Shown: positions 35,123-44,963 of the stretch, one piece after another
How positions within the stretch are numbered: position 1 is the first letter of the stretch
Layout of the letters: each line of letters opens with the position of its first letter
Source of the DNA: Flavobacterium arcticum
GTDB taxonomy: Bacteria; Bacteroidota; Bacteroidia; Flavobacteriales; Flavobacteriaceae
Assembly (NCBI RefSeq): GCF_003344925.1
Contig: NZ_CP031188.1
Span: 1,610,501-1,674,500, forward strand
Direction: 5' to 3'
DNA length: 64,000 bases
The notes under the pieces: generated by a model
What the model was told of the DNA's origin: nothing
Seen by the model: the letters and a program-made list of their open reading frames with translations, nothing else
The model's database searches: none
Position numbers and translations under genes: made by a program

Positions 35123-35746
35123 TTATTGCGGAGGTGTTATAATAGTATCACCCTGAATGTGATTGCTTTCCTCTTTTTTAGGCTCAAAGTCAAGAGCAAC
35201 TTCACCTACTGTAGTGAGTGTTGGTAGTCCTTCAGGTTTTTTTATTGTTTTGCATTTAGGAACGCTGTCACGTTCATAAACCACCATTCCGTCCATAAAT
35301 TCTCCTTTTTTAGGTATAGGTGGTGGAGGTAAGTCTTCAATAGTAATATTATCAATATCCTGAACAACTGTCGTTGCTTCTTCTTCCTCAATTACTACAT
35401 TTTCAATTTTTTGTTTGTTTCCTGCATTATCCGAACAGCTTAACAGTGTAGTTCCCATTGTAAACAACAATGCTAATAAGAATATTTTATGGAACTGTGT
35501 CTGCGAAAACAGCATCTGAGAGGGAATAGTTATAGTAATACGTTTTACCTGATCTGTACGGAAGTGCCCGCAAACGCTTTTGCCTTCTTGGGCGATGAGG
35601 TAATTTTTTATTTCATTATCAGTCATTTTAGAAAAATCAATGACAGTTTTACTACAATTATCGCAAAAACGACCTGTGTCGTTTGGGGTCATTTCACCCC
35701 AATTTTCATTACACGGTTCGGGAATAGAAATTTTGTAATTGTTCAT
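35123..35746 (-). CDS. Membrane protein with N-terminal Cys motif domain of a Bacteroidota-specific family
   Basis: A 207-residue protein. Residues 1-60 hold the pattern PCNENWGEMTPNDTGRFCDN-CSKTVIDFSKMTDNEI with a later SVCGHF. This four-Cys, zinc-ribbon-like module is found at the N-terminus of many flavobacterial TonB- and carboxypeptidase-like-domain membrane proteins. One membrane segment follows (IFLLALLFTMGTTLLSC), then an acidic, Pro-rich tail without a recognisable domain (PPPPIPKKGEF). The expected TonB C-terminal domain is not seen, so this is a variant with an undefined periplasmic part. I start at MNNYKISIPEP; a longer frame to 35941 would cross the tadA promoter. Confidence 0.7.
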   Translation of the reverse strand: MNNYKISIPEPCNENWGEMTPNDTGRFCDNCSKTVIDFSKMTDNEIKNYLIAQEGKSVCGHFRTDQVKRITITIPSQMLFSQTQFHKIFLLALLFTMGTTLLSCSDNAGNKQKIENVVIEEEEATTVVQDIDNITIEDLPPPPIPKKGEFMDGMVVYERDSVPKCKTIKKPEGLPTLTTVGEVALDFEPKKEESNHIQGDTIITPPQ

Positions 35747-35796
35747 AAGCAAGGAGATTGGTTGTGTAAGGATAACGTTTAAATTATTGATAATCG

Positions 35797-35804
35797 TATT
35801 TTTG
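35797..35804 (+). promoter_or_regulatory. -7 element of tadA, very close to the ATG
   Basis: TATTTTTG followed after five bases by the ATG at 35810, again predicting an almost leaderless transcript. Confidence 0.55.
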
Positions 35805-35809
35805 TGCTT

Positions 35810-36253
35810 ATGGAAAATATTTTTACCGACGACTATTTTATGAGAAAGGCTTTGCAAGAAGCCGAAACCGCTTTTGAAAAAGACGAAATTCCTGTAGGGG
35901 CGGTGGTAGTAATCAATGATAAAGTAATTGCCCGAAGTCATAACCTTACGGAGTTACTGCACGACGTGACGGCACATGCCGAAATGCAGGCAATAACCTC
36001 AGCGGCAAATTTTCTAGGAGGTAAATACCTTACGGGCTGTACACTTTATGTAACGCTCGAACCTTGCCAAATGTGCGCGGGGGCATTATACTGGAGTCAG
36101 GTTTCTAAAATTGTTTTCGGAGCTTCAGACGAGCAACGTGGGTATAGGGCTATGGGTACAAAACTGCACCCAAAAACCGAAGTAGTTCACGGTATAATGG
36201 CAGAGGAATGTAGCGACTTAGTGACCTCTTTTTTTAAGAAAAAGAGGAGGTAA
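35810..36253 (+). CDS. tadA: tRNA-specific adenosine deaminase
   Basis: A 147-residue zinc deaminase that converts A34 of tRNA-Arg(ACG) to inosine. The N-terminal MRKALQEAETAFEKDEIPVGAVVV is the TadA signature. The zinc site is HAEMQA plus the second half PCQMCAGALYWSQV. The C-terminal LVTSFFKKKRR basic helix helps anticodon-loop binding. I start at ATG 35810; the GTG at 35804 is inside the -7 element. It differs from the dCMP deaminase at 20859 in lacking the YNGTPSG pocket. Confidence 0.93.
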   Translation: MENIFTDDYFMRKALQEAETAFEKDEIPVGAVVVINDKVIARSHNLTELLHDVTAHAEMQAITSAANFLGGKYLTGCTLYVTLEPCQMCAGALYWSQVSKIVFGASDEQRGYRAMGTKLHPKTEVVHGIMAEECSDLVTSFFKKKRR

Positions 36254-36380
36254 TTAAAAATGTACTTCGACTACGGTCTTTAAAAAATTAATCATAAATT
36301 TAGTACAATATTTTTATGCTGCTTTTGTTATCATGTTAAGCTATAAAACAATAGTTGCCAACGCATTAAACCTTCCAATT

Positions 36381-39300
36381 ATGAAAAGCCTTAAACTACT
36401 GCTGTTCTTTGCAGTATCACTGCTCATTGTTTCTTGTTCTAAAAAATCAGGAGAAGATTTTGATTCCGACCCATCGTTGTATGGCGAATATATTAACAAT
36501 TATACATCGGGGTTAATTTCTACAAAAGCAGACATTCAGGTAGGGCTTACTTTTACTAACGATGATTGGCAGTTAGATAAAGAACTAGATGACGACTACT
36601 TTAGCATCTCACCAAGTATTGATGGTAAGGTATTATTGGTAGGTAGTAATACTATAGCTTTTCGCCCTGACGAAAGACTAGAGGAGAATAAAGAGTATCG
36701 CGTTACCCTGCACCTTTCTAAAATTACCGATGTTCCTAAAAACTTAAAGGATTTTAATTTTAGGATAAAAACACTAGAGCAAGACTTTAAAGTTACTACG
36801 CTCGACCTGCAATCGTATAGTAAAGATTTTCAGTACCTAAACGGAGTACTGAATACCAGTGATGTTATGGATGCCAAGACGGCGAAAAAACTGGTGAGGG
36901 CAGAGCAAGAAGGCAAGCAGCTACCCATAAGGTTTGATATGAAAAAGGGTGATGCAACAGAGTTCTTTTTTGTGATAGACAGTATAGAACGTAAAATAGA
37001 CGATAGCAAAATACAAATACATTGGAACGGCGAAGCCATAGGCATAGAAAAAGCAGGTGTAGAAGAATTTGAAATTGCGGGTAAAAACAACTTTAAGGTA
37101 ATTAGTATGGATATAGGTCCTGGTGATAACCAGTCGTTATTCATTAATTTTTCTGATCCTTTACGCAAAGACCAAAACTTTGATGGTCTTGTAGCGGTAG
37201 AAAATGCCAATAACCTCAAGTATGCCGTAGATGGTAACTTGCTTAAAGTGTTTTTTGGAGAACCACTTACAGGTACACGTTTGGTCGAGGTTTTTCAGGG
37301 TATAGAAAGTATTGAGGGGTATAAAACAAAAGCGATGCACTCAGCACGCGTACTTTTTGAACAAAAGAAACCCGAAGTGCAGTTCCTTAAAAGCGGAACA
37401 ATATTACCTACATCAAGCAATTTAAAAATCAACTTTCAGGCGGTTAACCTAAAAGCAGTAGATGTAAAGGTATATCGCATTTATCAAAACAATGTATTAC
37501 AGTTTTTACAAGATAATGATATAAACGGAGCGAATAACTTACGTAAAGTTGCCCTGCCCATAGCTAAAAAGAAAATTGTACTTAACAATGATAAAATGGC
37601 TAATTACAGCCGTTGGAATCCGTATGCGCTCGACCTTTCCTCATTAATAAATCCTGAACCAGGGGCGATATATAGAGTAGAGCTATCGATAAAAAAATCG
37701 TACTCTTTATACCGTTGCGGAACAAGTAGCGATGAAGCCGAAACCGAAGAGGAGGATGAGAATGAAGATGCTGAATTCTATTCGAACTTTGATAACGAGT
37801 ATTATAATTATTACGACTATGACTACGCTTATAACTGGAGCGAGCGCGACGACCCTTGTAGCAAGTCGTATTTTTATAATAAAAAAATAGCGACTAATGT
37901 ATTGGCGAGCGACTTGGGTGTTATTGCCAAAGGAGGCGAAAACAGTAACTATTTCTTTGCGGTAAGCAGTATTACCACTACCAAGCCTATTAGCGGAGCG
38001 AAAATAGAGGTCTATAACTTTCAACAACAAAAAATAGCTTCGGCAGATACTGACAGCGAGGGTACAGCAAAACTATCGTTAGACAAACGTGCTTTTTTTG
38101 CTATAGTGAAGAAAGATAATAACACCACTTACGTGAAAATGGGCGATGGTAATTCGCTTTCAGTAAGTAATTATGATGTAGATGGTACACGCCTGCAAAA
38201 AGGGCTTAAAGGCTATGTATATGGCGAGCGTGGTGTGTGGCGACCAGGTGATACGCTGTTTATTGGTTTTATACTGAATGATAAAGCAGCAAAATTACCG
38301 CCTTCGCACCCTATAAAATTAAAACTGAGCGACCCTAATGGTAAGTTGATACACCAAGCAGTACAAACATATAACGAAAACAATCATTATAAATTTATAG
38401 TACCTACAGAGGCTAATGCCCCAACAGGTAACTGGGAAGCTGTAGTAGCTGTAGGAGGAGCTAAGTTCTATAAGCGTATAAAGATAGAAACTATAAAGCC
38501 TAACAGGCTGAAAATAAAAAATGGTTTTGAGGGTAAAGTGCTTTCTGCTCACGAAAATAACACAGCAAACCTTGAAGTAACTTGGTTGCACGGTGCTGTG
38601 GCAAAAGACCTAAAGGTAGAAATGCAGGCTAAGTTTATGAAAGATGCAACAAGTTTTAAGGGATATACTAATTATATTTTTGATGACCCTGCACAAACTT
38701 TTACAACTGAAGAAGTAAACATCTATTCCGGTAAGGTAGATGCTACTGGTAAAGCAACGGTAACACTAAAACCATCGTTACAGTCAAGTGCACCAGGGAT
38801 GCTAAAGGCTGCTATTATTACCAAAGCCTACGAAAAGGGCGGCGATTTTAGTACCGATGTTATCACGGCTTCTTATTCGCCATATAAAAGTTATGTAGGG
38901 GTAAAAATGCCTGAACCAAACAAATATGGCATGATTGAAACAGGAAAAGACAACCGTTTTACTATTGTGTCGCTTACCGAAAACGGAAAGGTAGAACCTA
39001 ACCGCAAAGTAGATGTACGTATATATAATGTAAAATGGCGTTGGTGGTGGGATGCCACACATAATAATGTGTCATCATACAATTCGGCATTATCTAACGT
39101 ACCTTATTATTCTAAAACCGTAACTACCGATGCTAAGGGTAAAGCATCATTTATATTAAATGTACCTGAAAACGACTGGGGGCGTTATTTAGTCCGTGTA
39201 ACCGATGTAGAAAGCGGACACTCGGCAGGGGAAACCGTATATATGGACTGGTCATACTGGTCAGGGCGTACAAAAAGCGGAGGCGGAGAAGAAGCGGCTA

Positions 39301-41888
39301 TGCTGGTATTTGCTACCGATAAAGAAAAATATTCGGTTGGTGAAAAAGCCGTAGTTACATTCCCGTCAAGTGAAGGAGGACGTGCACTTATCTCAATAGA
39401 AAATGGCTCTGAAGTGGTGGAAACCTATTGGGCAAGCACTGCTAAAGGCGAAACAAAAGTAGAAGTACCGATAACCGCAAAAATGGCTCCGAATGTATAT
39501 GTAAATGTTACGTTGTTACAACCTCATGCCACTACTAAGAATGATGCACCTATACGAATGTATGGTATTGTACCAATAGAAGTGGTAGATAAAAACACGA
39601 TTCTCGAACCACAAATAAGTATGCCTTCGGTATTAAAACCAGAGCAGAAAGCTACTATAAAAGTAAGTGAGAAATCAGGCAAGGCTATGACTTATACGGT
39701 AGCTATTGTAGATGATGGCTTGCTCGACCTTACCCGTTTTAAAACCCCAAATGCTTGGGATGCTTTTTATGCAAAAGAAGCATTGGGCATAAAAACATGG
39801 GATATTTATGATGATGTAATAGGCGCATATGGCGGTAAGGTAAACCAAGTATTCAGCATAGGGGGAGATGAAGATCTTGGCGGAGGTAAGGCTAAAAAGG
39901 CCAACCGTTTTAAGCCTGTGGTTATCTATATGGGGCCTTATACACTTAAAAAAGGCGAAACACAAAGCCACAATATAACCTTACCTAAATACATAGGCTC
40001 AGTACGTACTATGGTAGTGGCTGCTAATGAAGATAAGAGTGCTTATGGTAGTATCGAGAAAACTACGCCTGTTCGCAGTCCGTTAATGTTGTTGGCATCG
40101 CTTCCGCGAAAAATTACACCAGGTGAAAAAGTGACGCTTCCCGTGACGCTTTTCGCGATGGAGGATAATATTAAAAATGTAACCTTACAGGTAAAAACTA
40201 ATAATGGACTGAAAGTAGTGGGTAGTGCTTCGCAAACTGTATCGTTTGCACAGCCTGATGAAAAAATAGCTTATTTTGAGCTTGAAGTAGGTAATGTAAC
40301 GGGCATTGGTAAAGTAACTGTTACAGCACAATCGGGTAGCGAAAAAGCAAGTTACGATGTAGAACTCGATATAATGAACCCGAACCCTGTTACCCAAAAC
40401 TTTAAAGAGCTGGTAATAGAAGCAGGAGCTTCGGGTACTATTGATTGGGAAGCTTTTGGTGTAGCGGGTAGTAACAAGGCAAGACTAGAAGTATCGTCAT
40501 TCCCATCAATCGACTTTAACCGTAGGCTGGATTATTTAATACAATATCCACACGGTTGCTTAGAACAAACAACCTCAAGTGTATTCCCGCAGTTGTACCT
40601 AACCGATATAGCCGATATTGATGAAAAAAGAAAACAAGACATACAGCGCAATGTATCGGCAGGAATACAAAAACTAGCAAGCTACCAAATAGGTAACGGA
40701 GGTTTTGCCTATTGGTCAGGAGGTACACATCCTAACGATTGGGGTTCTAGTTATGTAGGTCATTTCTTTATAGAAGCAGAGAAAAAAGGCTATACATTGC
40801 CGTTAAATGCTAAAAAGCAATGGTTGAGCTATCAAAAGAAAACGGCGAGGCAATGGCGTTATGATAGTTATTATCATAATGATTTTGCACAAGCATACCG
40901 ATTATATACTTTGGCATTGGCGGGTTCGCCCGATTTATCATCAATGAATAGGCTGCGCGAAACGCAAGGTATTTCTAACGATTCAAAATTACGACTGGCA
41001 GCAGCCTATGCCCTTGCAGGACAAAAAAGTGCAGGCTTGGCACTGCTCAACCAAAGCTCGCTTGATATAAATACACAAGGTTACCGCTATTACTATTATG
41101 GCTCCCCCGAACGTAATAGGGCTATGGCACTCGAAACACTTATTTTGTTAGGAGAAAAAGAAAAGGCTTTCCGTATTGCCAACCAGCTTGCCGATAAAAT
41201 GTCATCGCGCCAATGGATGAGTACCCAAACAACGGCATACTGCCTGTACTCAATGTCCAAGTTTGCAAAATCTAATGGGACTAAAGGTATTGATGTAGCT
41301 TATACTACCAAGGGTAAAACACAGACTATAAAGACAGGCAAAACATTTGCTGACAGGGTATTGCAATCTTCGGGTAATAATACCGTAGCAATACGTAATA
41401 ACAAAGAGGGTACACTCTATGTAAAAGTTATTTATAGCGGCATATTGCCTGTAGGACAAGAACAGGAAGAAAATAGAGGACTTAGTACTGTTATTACCTT
41501 TAAAAATAGGGAGGGTAATGTCATTAATCCGTCGCAGTTGGCACAGGGAACAGAATTTGTAGCCGAAGTAACCGTACTGAACCAAAAAGGCGAATATGTT
41601 GATAATATTGCGCTTACGCAGATAATACCGTCAGGGTGGGAAATTGTAAATACTCGCTTTACCGACTTTGGTGCGTTTGCTGATAATAAAGCTGATTATA
41701 TTGATATTAGAGATGATAGGGCTAATTTTTACTTCCCATTAAAGGCTCATGAATCTAAAAAATTCAGAGTACTGCTTAATGCCAGTTATCTAGGTCATTA
41801 TTACCTACCGGGTGTACAGTGCGAAGCAATGTATGATAATGACTTTTTAGCCCGTACCAAAGGGCAATGGGTAAATGTGGTGAAATAA
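36381..41888 (+). CDS. Alpha-2-macroglobulin family lipoprotein with thioester motif (YfhM-like)
   Basis: An 1835-residue envelope lipoprotein. The signal LKLLLFFAVSLLIVSC carries a lipobox with Cys19. Macroglobulin (MG) domains follow; the MG2-like region has VYGERGVWRPGDTLFIGFIL and VPTEANAPTGNWEAV near residues 610-690. A later block, TYTVAIVDDGLLDLTRFKTP then TMVVAANEDKSAYG, belongs to the A2M core. The thioester motif CLEQ (PHGCLEQTTSS, Cys about 1393) is present, so the protein can covalently trap attacking proteases. Residues about 450-495 are an acidic, Tyr-rich insert. Bacterial homologues guard the periplasm together with PBP1C, encoded just beyond the SLATT gene. I chose the start that gives the lipoprotein signal. 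Confidence 0.92.
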   Translation: MKSLKLLLFFAVSLLIVSCSKKSGEDFDSDPSLYGEYINNYTSGLISTKADIQVGLTFTNDDWQLDKELDDDYFSISPSIDGKVLLVGSNTIAFRPDERLEENKEYRVTLHLSKITDVPKNLKDFNFRIKTLEQDFKVTTLDLQSYSKDFQYLNGVLNTSDVMDAKTAKKLVRAEQEGKQLPIRFDMKKGDATEFFFVIDSIERKIDDSKIQIHWNGEAIGIEKAGVEEFEIAGKNNFKVISMDIGPGDNQSLFINFSDPLRKDQNFDGLVAVENANNLKYAVDGNLLKVFFGEPLTGTRLVEVFQGIESIEGYKTKAMHSARVLFEQKKPEVQFLKSGTILPTSSNLKINFQAVNLKAVDVKVYRIYQNNVLQFLQDNDINGANNLRKVALPIAKKKIVLNNDKMANYSRWNPYALDLSSLINPEPGAIYRVELSIKKSYSLYRCGTSSDEAETEEEDENEDAEFYSNFDNEYYNYYDYDYAYNWSERDDPCSKSYFYNKKIATNVLASDLGVIAKGGENSNYFFAVSSITTTKPISGAKIEVYNFQQQKIASADTDSEGTAKLSLDKRAFFAIVKKDNNTTYVKMGDGNSLSVSNYDVDGTRLQKGLKGYVYGERGVWRPGDTLFIGFILNDKAAKLPPSHPIKLKLSDPNGKLIHQAVQTYNENNHYKFIVPTEANAPTGNWEAVVAVGGAKFYKRIKIETIKPNRLKIKNGFEGKVLSAHENNTANLEVTWLHGAVAKDLKVEMQAKFMKDATSFKGYTNYIFDDPAQTFTTEEVNIYSGKVDATGKATVTLKPSLQSSAPGMLKAAIITKAYEKGGDFSTDVITASYSPYKSYVGVKMPEPNKYGMIETGKDNRFTIVSLTENGKVEPNRKVDVRIYNVKWRWWWDATHNNVSSYNSALSNVPYYSKTVTTDAKGKASFILNVPENDWGRYLVRVTDVESGHSAGETVYMDWSYWSGRTKSGGGEEAAMLVFATDKEKYSVGEKAVVTFPSSEGGRALISIENGSEVVETYWASTAKGETKVEVPITAKMAPNVYVNVTLLQPHATTKNDAPIRMYGIVPIEVVDKNTILEPQISMPSVLKPEQKATIKVSEKSGKAMTYTVAIVDDGLLDLTRFKTPNAWDAFYAKEALGIKTWDIYDDVIGAYGGKVNQVFSIGGDEDLGGGKAKKANRFKPVVIYMGPYTLKKGETQSHNITLPKYIGSVRTMVVAANEDKSAYGSIEKTTPVRSPLMLLASLPRKITPGEKVTLPVTLFAMEDNIKNVTLQVKTNNGLKVVGSASQTVSFAQPDEKIAYFELEVGNVTGIGKVTVTAQSGSEKASYDVELDIMNPNPVTQNFKELVIEAGASGTIDWEAFGVAGSNKARLEVSSFPSIDFNRRLDYLIQYPHGCLEQTTSSVFPQLYLTDIADIDEKRKQDIQRNVSAGIQKLASYQIGNGGFAYWSGGTHPNDWGSSYVGHFFIEAEKKGYTLPLNAKKQWLSYQKKTARQWRYDSYYHNDFAQAYRLYTLALAGSPDLSSMNRLRETQGISNDSKLRLAAAYALAGQKSAGLALLNQSSLDINTQGYRYYYYGSPERNRAMALETLILLGEKEKAFRIANQLADKMSSRQWMSTQTTAYCLYSMSKFAKSNGTKGIDVAYTTKGKTQTIKTGKTFADRVLQSSGNNTVAIRNNKEGTLYVKVIYSGILPVGQEQEENRGLSTVITFKNREGNVINPSQLAQGTEFVAEVTVLNQKGEYVDNIALTQIIPSGWEIVNTRFTDFGAFADNKADYIDIRDDRANFYFPLKAHESKKFRVLLNASYLGHYYLPGVQCEAMYDNDFLARTKGQWVNVVK

Positions 41889-41897
41889 AAATTTGAT

Positions 41898-42590
41898 ATG
41901 AATAAAATAGAATTATATTTTAAAAAGAGAGCTAGAGCTAGGAGAATAAAGAGGCTTAAAAACTCTATTGCGCCCTATTTAAAAAAAGATTTTGGAGTCG
42001 AATTAAATTATAAGCTTTGGACAACAAAAGGAGCTCGTTTTTCTGCAAGTAGAAGAAATAAAATACAGCATGAATTATCATCACGTACTTTAGCGTACCT
42101 ATCAGCATACTTGATAATCATTGGACTTCTTAGCGCATATGAAATAAAAATTTCTGGATTTGATTATGAAAAATATGTTGCATTTATTACTACATCTATA
42201 GCAATATTGATTTTAGTTTTTACACATTTTGAAACATCGAAAGAATATGCAATAAAATCAGAGAAGTTGCATCAATGTTCATTAGAAGTAGGGGAACTAT
42301 ATAATGAGCTTAGAATGATTAAAACATTTGATACAATACAAAATAAGGAAGATAGAATATCTAGGGTTTCAAAAAAATATGAAAAAATTTTGCAGAAGTA
42401 TGAAAATCATACTTCTATAGATTTTGATATGTTTACAACTGCGAAATCAGATTATTTCAAGTTGTCATGGTTTGATATTAAGTTAATTAAGATAGAATTT
42501 TATATACTAGTTAAACTTAAGTACCATATTTTCATGTATTTCCCATTGCTATTTATAATTTATATTATAATTAAAAGTCTATTTAATTAA
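41898..42590 (+). CDS. SLATT-like 2TM effector domain protein (possible pore-forming defence effector)
   Basis: A 230-residue membrane protein. A basic N-terminus (RARARRIKRLKNS) is followed by two close hydrophobic helices, LAYLSAYLIIIGLLSAYEI (64-82) and YVAFITTSIAILILVFTHF (93-111). A cytoplasmic helical part, CSLEVGELYNELRMI and KYEKILQKYENHTSIDFDMF, precedes a C-terminal hydrophobic helix (about 209-229). This layout fits the SLATT families (SMODS- and SLOG-associated 2TM effectors), most like the group called SLATT_5; I judge this by pattern only. SLATT proteins are proposed membrane-disrupting effectors of nucleotide- or RT-linked defence. No sensor gene is adjacent. It is visibly AT-richer than both neighbours and separates the A2M gene from pbpC. 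Confidence 0.65.
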   Translation: MNKIELYFKKRARARRIKRLKNSIAPYLKKDFGVELNYKLWTTKGARFSASRRNKIQHELSSRTLAYLSAYLIIIGLLSAYEIKISGFDYEKYVAFITTSIAILILVFTHFETSKEYAIKSEKLHQCSLEVGELYNELRMIKTFDTIQNKEDRISRVSKKYEKILQKYENHTSIDFDMFTTAKSDYFKLSWFDIKLIKIEFYILVKLKYHIFMYFPLLFIIYIIIKSLFN

Positions 42591-42608
42591 TAAATTCATT
42601 TAGTAAAT

Positions 42609-44963
42609 GTGCTAAAGTTAAGTTTAGATTGGATTAAAAAGAACAAAATAAAATCGGTTATCGCACTCGCTTTGCTAGTATGGTATTATTGCTGCCTGCC
42701 CAAACAGCTTTTTAATAATCCGTATGCAACGGTTATCGAAAGCAGCGAGGGCGAACTCTTAGGCGCGCGTATAGCAAAGGACGGGCAATGGCGTTTTCCT
42801 GAGCAGGACAGTGTGCCGTATAAATTCAGGAAGTGTATTGTTTATTTCGAAGATCAGCATTTTTACAGCCATCCCGGTTTCAATCCTGTTTCTATAATAA
42901 ATGCTATAAAGCAGAATTATAAAGCAGGTAAAGTAGTGCGCGGAGGTAGTACACTAACGCAACAAGTAATACGACTTTCCCGAGAAGGGAAAAAACGTAG
43001 TTATATCGAAAAATTAACTGAGCTAATACTCGCTACCCGTTTGGAGTTTCGCGATACTAAAGACGAGATATTAGGGTTATATGCAGCCCATGCGCCTTAT
43101 GGGGGTAATGTTGTAGGGTTAGAAATGGCATCATGGCGGTACTTTGGCGTGCAGCCGCATCAACTTTCGTGGGCAGAGTCGGCTACATTGGCGGTACTGC
43201 CTAATGCTCCCGCACTCATCTATCCAGGGCGTAATCAGGATGATTTACGCAACAAACGCAACAGGTTACTTAAAAAACTATATACGGAGGATGTAATTGA
43301 TAAAACTACTTACGAATTATCATTAGAAGAAGAACTCCCTCAAAAGCCGTTTGACTTACCCGAAACCGCTCCGCATCTTTTACAAAACATTGCAAAATCG
43401 CAGGAAGGACATCGTATAACAACTACAGTAAAGAGCGTACTGCAACAGCGTGTAAACCAAATAGCGAAACGTTATTATAACGAATACAGACAAACCGAAG
43501 TATATAACCTTGCTGTACTGGTTGTAGATGTAGAAACCCGCGATATTATTGCTTATGTAGGTAACTCGCCCACGGATAAGCTCCATCAAAAAGATGTAGA
43601 TATTATCCCAGCTCCGCGGAGTACGGGGAGTATATTAAAACCCTTTTTGTTTGCTAGTATGCTCGATGCAGGCGAACTGTTACCAAATACGCTAATAGCC
43701 GATATACCTACACAGATATCGGGTTATAGTCCCAAGAATTATAATCATACCTACGATGGTGCTGTGCCGGCACAAAAGGCTTTATCGCGTTCGCTGAATA
43801 TACCTGCTGTACTCATGTTGCAGGATTTTGGTGTATATCGGTTTTACGAACAGTTGCAACGTTTTAAATTGCGAGATGTTAATCAGCACCCGAACCATTA
43901 CGGGTTATCACTGATTTTGGGTGGTGCCGAGTCGAACCTTTGGGATTTGTGCCGAACATACGCGGGACTAACGGGTACACTCAACCATTTTACGACGCAT
44001 GATGCTAAATACCGTAAAAATGAATTTGCTGAACTCAACTGGGACAGTAAAGTAAAGCGAAATTTTGGAAAGGAAACTTTTAATAAACCCCAGCTTGGCG
44101 CAGGAGCTATATGGCTTACCTATAACGCTATGAAGGAGGTAAACCGCCCTGAAGGTGATGAGGCATGGCGTTTTTATGATTCCTCGCTTGAAATTGCATG
44201 GAAAACGGGCACGAGCTTTGGTGGTCGCGATGCTTGGGCTATCGGTACAAGTCCGCGTTATGTAGTAGGTGTTTGGGTAGGTAATGCGTCAGGCGAGGGT
44301 AGACCATCGCTTACGGGGGTGGGGAGTGCTGCTCCTATGTTGTTTGATGTGTTTAACCTGTTGCCACGTCAGCCATGGTTTAAAGCACCGCTTAATGATT
44401 TGGAAGAGGCTCATATATGCAAGCAAAGTGGTCATCTTGCAGGGGAGCATTGCCCCGCTGTAAAGCAATGGATACCTATAACAGGTAAAAATACAGATGT
44501 ATGCCCCTATCATAGGTTGGTTAACCTCGATGCTACAGCGCAATATCAGGTAAATAGTAGTTGCGAAAGTGTGAGTGATATGATAACCAAATCGTGGTTT
44601 GTATTGCCCCCTGTAATGGAATGGTATTATAAAAAACAACATATCGATTATGCTACTTTGCCACCATTTCGTAGTGATTGTAACGGAGCGATGAGTACTA
44701 CTATGGGCTTTATTTATCCTAAAGATAACGGAAAAATTTATCTCACAAAAGATTTTAGTGGTAAGCTACAGCCTTTTATACTAAAAGCAGCGCATACTAA
44801 CCCTGATGCAAAGGTGTTTTGGTATTTAAATGACAGGTATCTGGGTGTAACACAAACGTTTCATGAAATGCCTGTAGAAGCCAAAACAGGAAAATATTAT
44901 ATTACTATTACCGATGAGAATGGTAATGAACTTAATAGACGTATAGAAATAGTATCGCAGTAA
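42609..44963 (+). CDS. pbpC: Penicillin-binding protein 1C
   Basis: A 784-residue bifunctional peptidoglycan synthase. It has an N-terminal membrane anchor (IKSVIALALLVWYYCCLP), then a glycosyltransferase-51 domain with EDQHFYSHPGFNPVSI and GGSTLTQQVIRLS. The transpeptidase has the SxxK motif in STGSILKPF, SRSLN as SxN, and KTGTSFGGRDAW as KTG. The C-terminal about 100 residues form the BiPBP_C domain characteristic of PBP1C. It polymerises and crosslinks glycan in the periplasm. The start is GTG (42609); an ATG overlapping it by two bases is out of frame. It is paired with the A2M gene in many bacteria, here with one gene inserted. Confidence 0.94.
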   Translation: MLKLSLDWIKKNKIKSVIALALLVWYYCCLPKQLFNNPYATVIESSEGELLGARIAKDGQWRFPEQDSVPYKFRKCIVYFEDQHFYSHPGFNPVSIINAIKQNYKAGKVVRGGSTLTQQVIRLSREGKKRSYIEKLTELILATRLEFRDTKDEILGLYAAHAPYGGNVVGLEMASWRYFGVQPHQLSWAESATLAVLPNAPALIYPGRNQDDLRNKRNRLLKKLYTEDVIDKTTYELSLEEELPQKPFDLPETAPHLLQNIAKSQEGHRITTTVKSVLQQRVNQIAKRYYNEYRQTEVYNLAVLVVDVETRDIIAYVGNSPTDKLHQKDVDIIPAPRSTGSILKPFLFASMLDAGELLPNTLIADIPTQISGYSPKNYNHTYDGAVPAQKALSRSLNIPAVLMLQDFGVYRFYEQLQRFKLRDVNQHPNHYGLSLILGGAESNLWDLCRTYAGLTGTLNHFTTHDAKYRKNEFAELNWDSKVKRNFGKETFNKPQLGAGAIWLTYNAMKEVNRPEGDEAWRFYDSSLEIAWKTGTSFGGRDAWAIGTSPRYVVGVWVGNASGEGRPSLTGVGSAAPMLFDVFNLLPRQPWFKAPLNDLEEAHICKQSGHLAGEHCPAVKQWIPITGKNTDVCPYHRLVNLDATAQYQVNSSCESVSDMITKSWFVLPPVMEWYYKKQHIDYATLPPFRSDCNGAMSTTMGFIYPKDNGKIYLTKDFSGKLQPFILKAAHTNPDAKVFWYLNDRYLGVTQTFHEMPVEAKTGKYYITITDENGNELNRRIEIVSQ

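Noticed and set aside
35747..35941. 65-residue N-terminal extension of the Cys-motif membrane protein
   Set aside because: It runs antisense through the tadA promoter and first codons; the conserved Cys module starts right after the ATG at 35746.
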